Below, piece after piece: positions 59,483 to 64,000 of a stretch of DNA of 64,000 nucleotides. Source of the DNA: Desulfolutivibrio sulfoxidireducens (GTDB lineage Bacteria > Desulfobacterota > Desulfovibrionia > Desulfovibrionales > Desulfovibrionaceae); contig NZ_CP045508.1 of assembly GCF_013376475.1 (NCBI RefSeq), positions 3,694,001 through 3,758,000 of the forward strand. The letters run 5' to 3'. Below the pieces are notes generated by a model. The model had not been told where the DNA came from, ran no database searches, and saw only the letters and a list, made by a program, of their open reading frames with translations. The translations under genes were made by a program, and so were the position numbers. Position 1 is the first letter of the stretch. Each line of letters opens with the position of its first letter.

Positions 59483-62176
59483 GTGAGCATAAGCAACCTC
59501 GATTCCCTGTTCAAACCGAACTCCGTGGCCGTCATCGGGGCCACCAACGAGCCCGGCCACGTTGGCGCGGTGCTCATGAAAAACCTTTTGGGCGGGAAAT
59601 TCCTGGGCCCGGTCATGCCGGTCAATCCCGGGCTCGACGCCGTGTCCGGTGTGCTCGCCTACAAGTCCGTGGACACCATGCCCCTGACCCCGGACCTGGG
59701 GGTCATCTGCACCCCGCCGGAGACCGCCCCGGAGTACCTCAAGGATCTGGGCAAGCGCGGCACCCGGGCCGCCGTGGTGCTTTCCCCGGGCTACCACAAG
59801 CTTTCCCGCCAGGACAAAAAGGGCCTTCAGACGCGCATGATCGAGGCCGCCGCGCCCTACGGGGTGCGCATCCTGGGGCCAAGCGGCCTGGGGCTGATCA
59901 TCCCGGGCATCGGGCTCAACTGCTCCCTGGCCGCCTCCGACGCCAAGCCCGGGCGCATCGCCTTTATCTCCCAGTCCGCCTCCCTTTTCACCGCCGTTCT
60001 GGACTGGGCCGGGACCAAGGGCATCGGCTTTTCCTACATCGTCTCCCTGGGCGACCGGGCGGATCTGACCTACGGGGACATCATCGACTACTTGAGCTCC
60101 GATCCGCACACCCGCTCCATCCTGCTCTACGTCGAGGCCGTGACCAACGCCCGGGCGTTCATGAGCGCGTCCCGGGCCGCGGCCCGCAACAAGCCCGTCC
60201 TGGTCATCAAACCCGGCCGCATGCTGTGGACCGTGACCCCTCCCGGCCCGGACGAGGGACGCGACGAGGTCTACGACGAGGCCTTCCGGCGGGGGGGCAT
60301 GCTTCGGGTCTTCGAGATCGACGCCCTGTTCGACGCGGCCCAGACCCTGGCCAGATCCCGGCCGCTTCGCGGCGACAGGCTGGCCATTTTGACCAACGGC
60401 GGCAGCGTGGGCATGATGGCCGCCGACGCCCTGCTCGCGGGCGGCGGCAAGCTGGCGGATTTTTCCGACGAGACGAAAAAGGCCCTGGATGACCTTTTAG
60501 GATCCAACTGGCTGCGCGACAGCATCATCGACATGAGCTTCGACGCCGAGGCCGGGCATTACGAAAAGGCCCTGCGCATCCTGCTCAAGGAGCCGGGCGT
60601 CAACGCCATCCTGATCATCCACGTGCCCTTCGCCAGCGTCTCGGGCCTGGAGGCGGCCAGGGCCGCGGCCACGGTCCTGGGCAAATCCAGTCGCACGGTC
60701 CTGGCCTGCTGGATGGGGTATGAACAGACCGGGGAGGAGGTGCGCGTGCTTTCCGAGGCGGGCATCCCCACCTACGACACCCCGGACAAGGCCGTGGGCG
60801 CCTTCGTGCACCTGGTGCGACACCGCCGCAACCAGGAACTGCTCATGGAGATGCCCGCCTCCCTGCCCACGGATTTCTATCCCGACCTGGACGCGGCCAA
60901 GGCCGTGGTGTCCCGGGCCCTGGCCGAGGGTCGGGAGGATTTGAGCGAACCCGAGGCCAAGGCCGTTTTGGCCGCCTACGGCGTGCCGGCCATCGCCTCC
61001 CGGGTGGCCCGGGACGCCGGGGACGCCGTGGCCCAGGCCACGGCCCTGGGATTTCCCGTGGCCATCAAGATTTTGTCCCCGGACATCCCCCAGCCCTTCG
61101 ACGTGGGCGGCATCGCCCTGGACCTGGAGACCCCCGAGGCCGTGCGCGAATCCGCCGAGTCCATCCTGGTCCGGGTGGCCGGGATCCGCCCCGACGCCCG
61201 GGTGGAGGGGTTCATCGTCCAGGAGATGGGCAGAAGGCTCGGGGCCAGGGAACTCTTCATCCAGGCCCGGGTGGATCCGGTCTTCGGCCCCTGCGTGGTC
61301 TTCGGCCAGGGCGGGCTTTCCGGCCGGACCACCCGGGACAAGGCCGTGGCCCTGCCGCCCCTGAACATGCCCCTGGCCAGGGATCTCATCTTCCGCACCC
61401 GGATATCGGCCTATCTGGCCGGAACCGAGGCCGATCCCGGGGTGGACATCGACGCCATCTGCCTGACGCTTATCCAGGTTTCCCAACTGATCACCGACGT
61501 GGACCGCATCTGCGCCATCGACGTCAACCCGCTTCTGGCCGACGCCAAAGGGGTTGTGGTCCTGGGGGCCCGGGTGCGCATCGACGTCTCGCGGGAGCCC
61601 GATCCCCACCGGCTGGCCATCCGGCCCTATCCCCGGGAACTCGAGGAGTGCACGGTCTTAAAAAACGGACGCAAGGTGCTTCTGCGGCCCATCCGTCCCG
61701 AGGACGAGCCGGCCCATTTCGAATTTTTCAAACGCCTGTCCCCCGAGGACCTGCGCTTCCGGTTTTTCGGGGTGGTGCGGGAACTCTCGCACATGGAGAT
61801 GGCCAGACTGACCCAGATCGACTACGAGCGGGAGATGGCCTTTATCGCCACCGCCCCCGGAGACGACGGCAAGCCCGAGACGCTCGGGGTGGTGCGGGCC
61901 TCGACCAAACCGGACAACTCCTCGGCCGAATTCGCCATCATCGTGCGTTCGGACCAGAAGGGCCACGGCCTTGGCCGCATGCTCATGGAAAAGATGGTGC
62001 GCTACTGCCGCGAACGCGGCACCAGGATTTTAAGCGGCCAGGCGCTTCTGGAAAACGCCGGGATGCAGGGGCTGGCCCACAAGCTGGGGTTCGACGTGTC
62101 CAAGAACTTCGACGAGGAAGTGGCCGAGATGATTCTGGACCTTCAGGCCCCCACGCCAAGCTTGCCCAGAACCTGA
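59483..62176 (+). CDS. Pat-like protein: ADP-forming acyl-CoA synthetase fused to GNAT acetyltransferase
   Basis: An 897-residue protein. Order: CoA-binding domain (SVAVIGATNEPGHVGAVLMK), succinyl-CoA-ligase-like domain (FISQSASLFTAVLDWAGTKG), ATP-grasp domain (about 490-710; LGFPVAIKILSPDIPQPFDV, EGFIVQEMGRRLGARELFIQ) and a C-terminal GNAT domain (about 740-890; FAIIVRSDQKGHGLGRMLME). Where active synthetases carry the phosphohistidine motif SHTG, this protein reads WTVTPPGPDEGRDE, so synthetase activity is probably lost and the protein acts as a lysine acetyltransferase. The start is GTG 59483 with GGAGG seven bases upstream. It overlaps the convergent receiver gene by 34 bases. Confidence 0.88.
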   Translation: MSISNLDSLFKPNSVAVIGATNEPGHVGAVLMKNLLGGKFLGPVMPVNPGLDAVSGVLAYKSVDTMPLTPDLGVICTPPETAPEYLKDLGKRGTRAAVVLSPGYHKLSRQDKKGLQTRMIEAAAPYGVRILGPSGLGLIIPGIGLNCSLAASDAKPGRIAFISQSASLFTAVLDWAGTKGIGFSYIVSLGDRADLTYGDIIDYLSSDPHTRSILLYVEAVTNARAFMSASRAAARNKPVLVIKPGRMLWTVTPPGPDEGRDEVYDEAFRRGGMLRVFEIDALFDAAQTLARSRPLRGDRLAILTNGGSVGMMAADALLAGGGKLADFSDETKKALDDLLGSNWLRDSIIDMSFDAEAGHYEKALRILLKEPGVNAILIIHVPFASVSGLEAARAAATVLGKSSRTVLACWMGYEQTGEEVRVLSEAGIPTYDTPDKAVGAFVHLVRHRRNQELLMEMPASLPTDFYPDLDAAKAVVSRALAEGREDLSEPEAKAVLAAYGVPAIASRVARDAGDAVAQATALGFPVAIKILSPDIPQPFDVGGIALDLETPEAVRESAESILVRVAGIRPDARVEGFIVQEMGRRLGARELFIQARVDPVFGPCVVFGQGGLSGRTTRDKAVALPPLNMPLARDLIFRTRISAYLAGTEADPGVDIDAICLTLIQVSQLITDVDRICAIDVNPLLADAKGVVVLGARVRIDVSREPDPHRLAIRPYPRELEECTVLKNGRKVLLRPIRPEDEPAHFEFFKRLSPEDLRFRFFGVVRELSHMEMARLTQIDYEREMAFIATAPGDDGKPETLGVVRASTKPDNSSAEFAIIVRSDQKGHGLGRMLMEKMVRYCRERGTRILSGQALLENAGMQGLAHKLGFDVSKNFDEEVAEMILDLQAPTPSLPRT

Positions 62177-62553
62177 AACAGATGATCGCGGTCGATGGGC
62201 TTGGGCACGTAGGCCGTGGCCCCGCCGCGATAAAAGGCCTCCACCACGTTTTTGGGATCGGAGAGGGCCGAAATCATCACCACCTTGGTCTCGACGCCCC
62301 CCAGGCCCCCCAGGCCCTCCGAGGCCTGGGCCTCCAGCCCCCGGATTCTCCGGAGTACCTCCTGCCCGTCCATGCGGGGCAAAAGGATGTCCAGGCAGAC
62401 CAGGTCATAGGGCTGTCCCGTGTCCATGGCCGCGCCGAAGACGCGCAGGGCCTCCTCCCCGTCGGCGGCCACGTCGCAGGGGCCGATTTCGGAGAGGATG
62501 GAAAAAAGCACCTCACGGCTGGTGGCGTCGTCTTCCACGACCAGAATCTTCAT
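62143..62553 (-). CDS. Single-domain response regulator (CheY-like)
   Basis: A 136-residue receiver domain: KILVVEDDATSREVLFSIL, phospho-acceptor LVCLDILLPRMDGQE, VVMISALSDPKNV and YVPKPIDRDHLFQVL. A Gly/Leu-rich loop (ASEGLGGLGGVETK) is inserted before beta-strand 4. ATG 62553 has GGAG seven bases upstream; ATG 62559 would add two residues. It follows the CheA-like gene by about 50 bases and overlaps the end of the convergent Pat-like gene by 34 bases, an unusual antisense overlap. Confidence 0.9.
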   Translation of the reverse strand: MKILVVEDDATSREVLFSILSEIGPCDVAADGEEALRVFGAAMDTGQPYDLVCLDILLPRMDGQEVLRRIRGLEAQASEGLGGLGGVETKVVMISALSDPKNVVEAFYRGGATAYVPKPIDRDHLFQVLGKLGVGA

Positions 62554-62606
62554 GCCCATGCTCCACCCGACGCCGCCTCGGGACGCATGGCGGCTTTTTC
62601 GGTTTC

Positions 62607-64000
62607 TCAGCTTGCGCTTCCGGCCCGCGAGGCCGCGAAGTCGACCAGTTTCGGGACATCCAGGATAAGCGAGATGCTGCCGTCGCCGTTTATGGTCGTC
62701 CCGGATATGAAGTTGACGTTTTTATAAATTTCGTCAAGGCTCTTTATCACCGCCTGCTGCCGTCCGACAACCCGATCCACGGCCAATCCGACCTCCATGC
62801 CGTCCACCGCCGCCACCACCACCCGCTCGTAGGCCGGGGCCCGCCCCCGTATCCCGAAAAGGGCCCGCAGGTTCAGGCACGGCAGCATCCGGCCCATGCG
62901 CTCGACCACGTCCACGGTCTTGCGGCCCGCGTCCCAGGCCCGTTCCTGGAAACCGCGCAGGGCCGTAAGCGGCACGATGTAGGAGCCCTGGCCGATGACC
63001 ACGTTGAAGCCGTCGATGATGGCCAGGGTCAGCGGCAGGCGGATGGTCAGGGTCGTGCCCCGGCCCTTTTCGCTTTCGAGGTCCACGCTGCCGCGCAGGG
63101 CGTCGATGGCCCGCCTGACCACATCCATGCCCACGCCCCGTCCGGACAGATCGGAAACCTGCCGGGCCGTGGAGAATCCCGGCTCGAAGATGAGGTTCAA
63201 AAGCTCCCGACGATCCGGATCGGCATCCGGGGGCAAAAGCCCTGTGGCCTGGGCCTTGCGCTTGATCTTTTCCGGATCGAGCCCCCCGCCGTCGTCGGTG
63301 ACCCGGATGACCACCTCCCCGCCCACGTGCCCGGCCCACAGCCGGACCTCGCCCCGGGGCGGCTTGCCCGCCCGTTCGCGCTCGGACGGCGTCTCGACCC
63401 CATGGTCCAGGCTGTTGCGCAGGATGTGCACCAGGGGGTCCTTCAGCCGCTCGATGACCGTCTTGTCCAGTTCCGTGTCCCCGCCCTCGGCCACAAAATC
63501 CACGTCCTTGCCAAGGCTGGCGCTCACATCATGCACCAACCGGCGCAGGTTGCCGTACACCGTGCCGATGGGCAGCATGCGCAGCCCCAGGGCGTTGTCG
63601 CGCATCTCGTCGGTAAGCCGCTCCAGGTCCTCGGCGATCTGGGCCAGGGCCCCCCGGTCCAGGGCCTGGTTCACGGCCTGGGACAGCCGGGACTGGATGA
63701 TGACCATCTCCCCGACCATGGTCACCAGCGTATCCAGACGCGACGAATCCACCCGGATGCTCGATGCGGCCGGAGCCCTGGGGGCCGCCTCCCTGGCCCC
63801 GCCGGTCTTGCGCATGGCCAGCTTTTCCTGGAGGAATCCACGTAAAAGCCCGGGCAGGGACCGCGGGTCGTCCGCGTGTTCCCTGGCGATGCCGGCCATA
63901 CGCTCCAAATCGCCGTCCCGGGGCCGGCCGTCGCCGACTTTCTCCACCCGCACGGCCTCGCCGTCGTCCACGAACACGAACACGCCCCGCACGGCATCCA
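62607..64000 (-). CDS. cheA: Chemotaxis histidine kinase CheA (partial, 5' end outside window)
   Basis: At least 461 residues of CheA, with the N-terminal Hpt part beyond base 64000. The dimerisation domain (SSRLDTLVTMVGEMVIIQSR), the kinase domain with N box HILRNSLDHGVETPSERERA and G box GRGVGMDVVRRAIDAL, and the CheW-like regulatory domain (GFNVVIGQGSYIVPLTALRG to ISLILDVPKLV) are complete. An upstream stretch with FVFVDDGEAVRVEKVGDGR may belong to a linker or P2 region. It probably phosphorylates the receiver encoded just downstream. Confidence 0.92.
   Translation of the reverse strand, partial: DAVRGVFVFVDDGEAVRVEKVGDGRPRDGDLERMAGIAREHADDPRSLPGLLRGFLQEKLAMRKTGGAREAAPRAPAASSIRVDSSRLDTLVTMVGEMVIIQSRLSQAVNQALDRGALAQIAEDLERLTDEMRDNALGLRMLPIGTVYGNLRRLVHDVSASLGKDVDFVAEGGDTELDKTVIERLKDPLVHILRNSLDHGVETPSERERAGKPPRGEVRLWAGHVGGEVVIRVTDDGGGLDPEKIKRKAQATGLLPPDADPDRRELLNLIFEPGFSTARQVSDLSGRGVGMDVVRRAIDALRGSVDLESEKGRGTTLTIRLPLTLAIIDGFNVVIGQGSYIVPLTALRGFQERAWDAGRKTVDVVERMGRMLPCLNLRALFGIRGRAPAYERVVVAAVDGMEVGLAVDRVVGRQQAVIKSLDEIYKNVNFISGTTINGDGSISLILDVPKLVDFAASRAGSAS

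Overview
The window is GC-rich (visibly well above 60%) and gene-dense. Its content points to a Desulfovibrionaceae-type deltaproteobacterium: a hybrid cluster protein with a deltaproteobacterial N-terminal cysteine spacing, a CRP/FNR regulator with TTGAC-N4-GTCAA sites, energy-converting-hydrogenase-like and Mrp-like membrane complexes, and many two-component and c-di-GMP proteins. No rRNA, tRNA, CRISPR array, insertion sequence or phage module was recognised. Two AT-rich patches (about 38.4-39.35 kb and 50.75-52.1 kb) stand out as probable acquired DNA.

Layout. 1-6.5 kb: a partial propeller-type sensor kinase, class II fructose-bisphosphate aldolase, a DMT-family exporter and FlaG. 6.5-11.6 kb: a complete branched-chain amino-acid ABC transporter read leftward (livG-K-H-M-F). 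11.9-12.1 kb: a small lipoprotein. 12.5-20.2 kb: a six-gene Hyf/Nuo-like operon whose large subunit has lost the [NiFe] ligands, i.e. an energy-converting-hydrogenase-related (Ehr) complex. 20.15-20.84 kb: a dense repeat zone with five tandem copies of the last gene's 3' end plus terminator, a dispersed palindromic repeat and a 14-bp minisatellite. 20.8-23.1 kb: a receiver-GGDEF-EAL protein. 23.3-31.1 kb: a ten-gene Mrp/Mbh-type cation antiporter operon, followed by a cyclic-nucleotide-binding protein. 31.8-35.3 kb: a kinase-receiver-kinase-receiver cassette. 35.3-38.0 kb: a PEP synthase/PPDK-like enzyme with an unusual C-terminus. 38.6-47.9 kb: PilZ protein, lipoprotein hydrolase, methyltransferase, prepilin peptidase, Sel1-repeat protein, a secreted unknown, GAPDH and an HD-GYP response regulator.

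47.9-55.1 kb forms a probable nitrosative-stress regulon. A CRP/FNR regulator (HcpR-like) has a TTGAC-N4-GTCAA palindrome next to it, in front of a divergent iron-sulfur protein and NapH-like membrane ferredoxin. The same palindrome lies upstream of hcp and its ferredoxin, centred 41.5 bp before the inferred transcription start. An AT-rich unit (37-aa ORF, terminator, 301-aa membrane protein of unknown function) is inserted between the two parts. 55.1-64 kb: a cupin, a membrane protein, a glycosyltransferase, an AraC regulator divergent from an MFS exporter, a Pat-like acyl-CoA synthetase/acetyltransferase, a receiver protein and a partial CheA.

The most unusual signals are the two places where a gene's 3' end together with its AT-rich terminator hairpin is tandemly duplicated, the ligand-less hydrogenase relative near a split Mrp module, and the leader-ORF/terminator arrangement in the AT-rich island.
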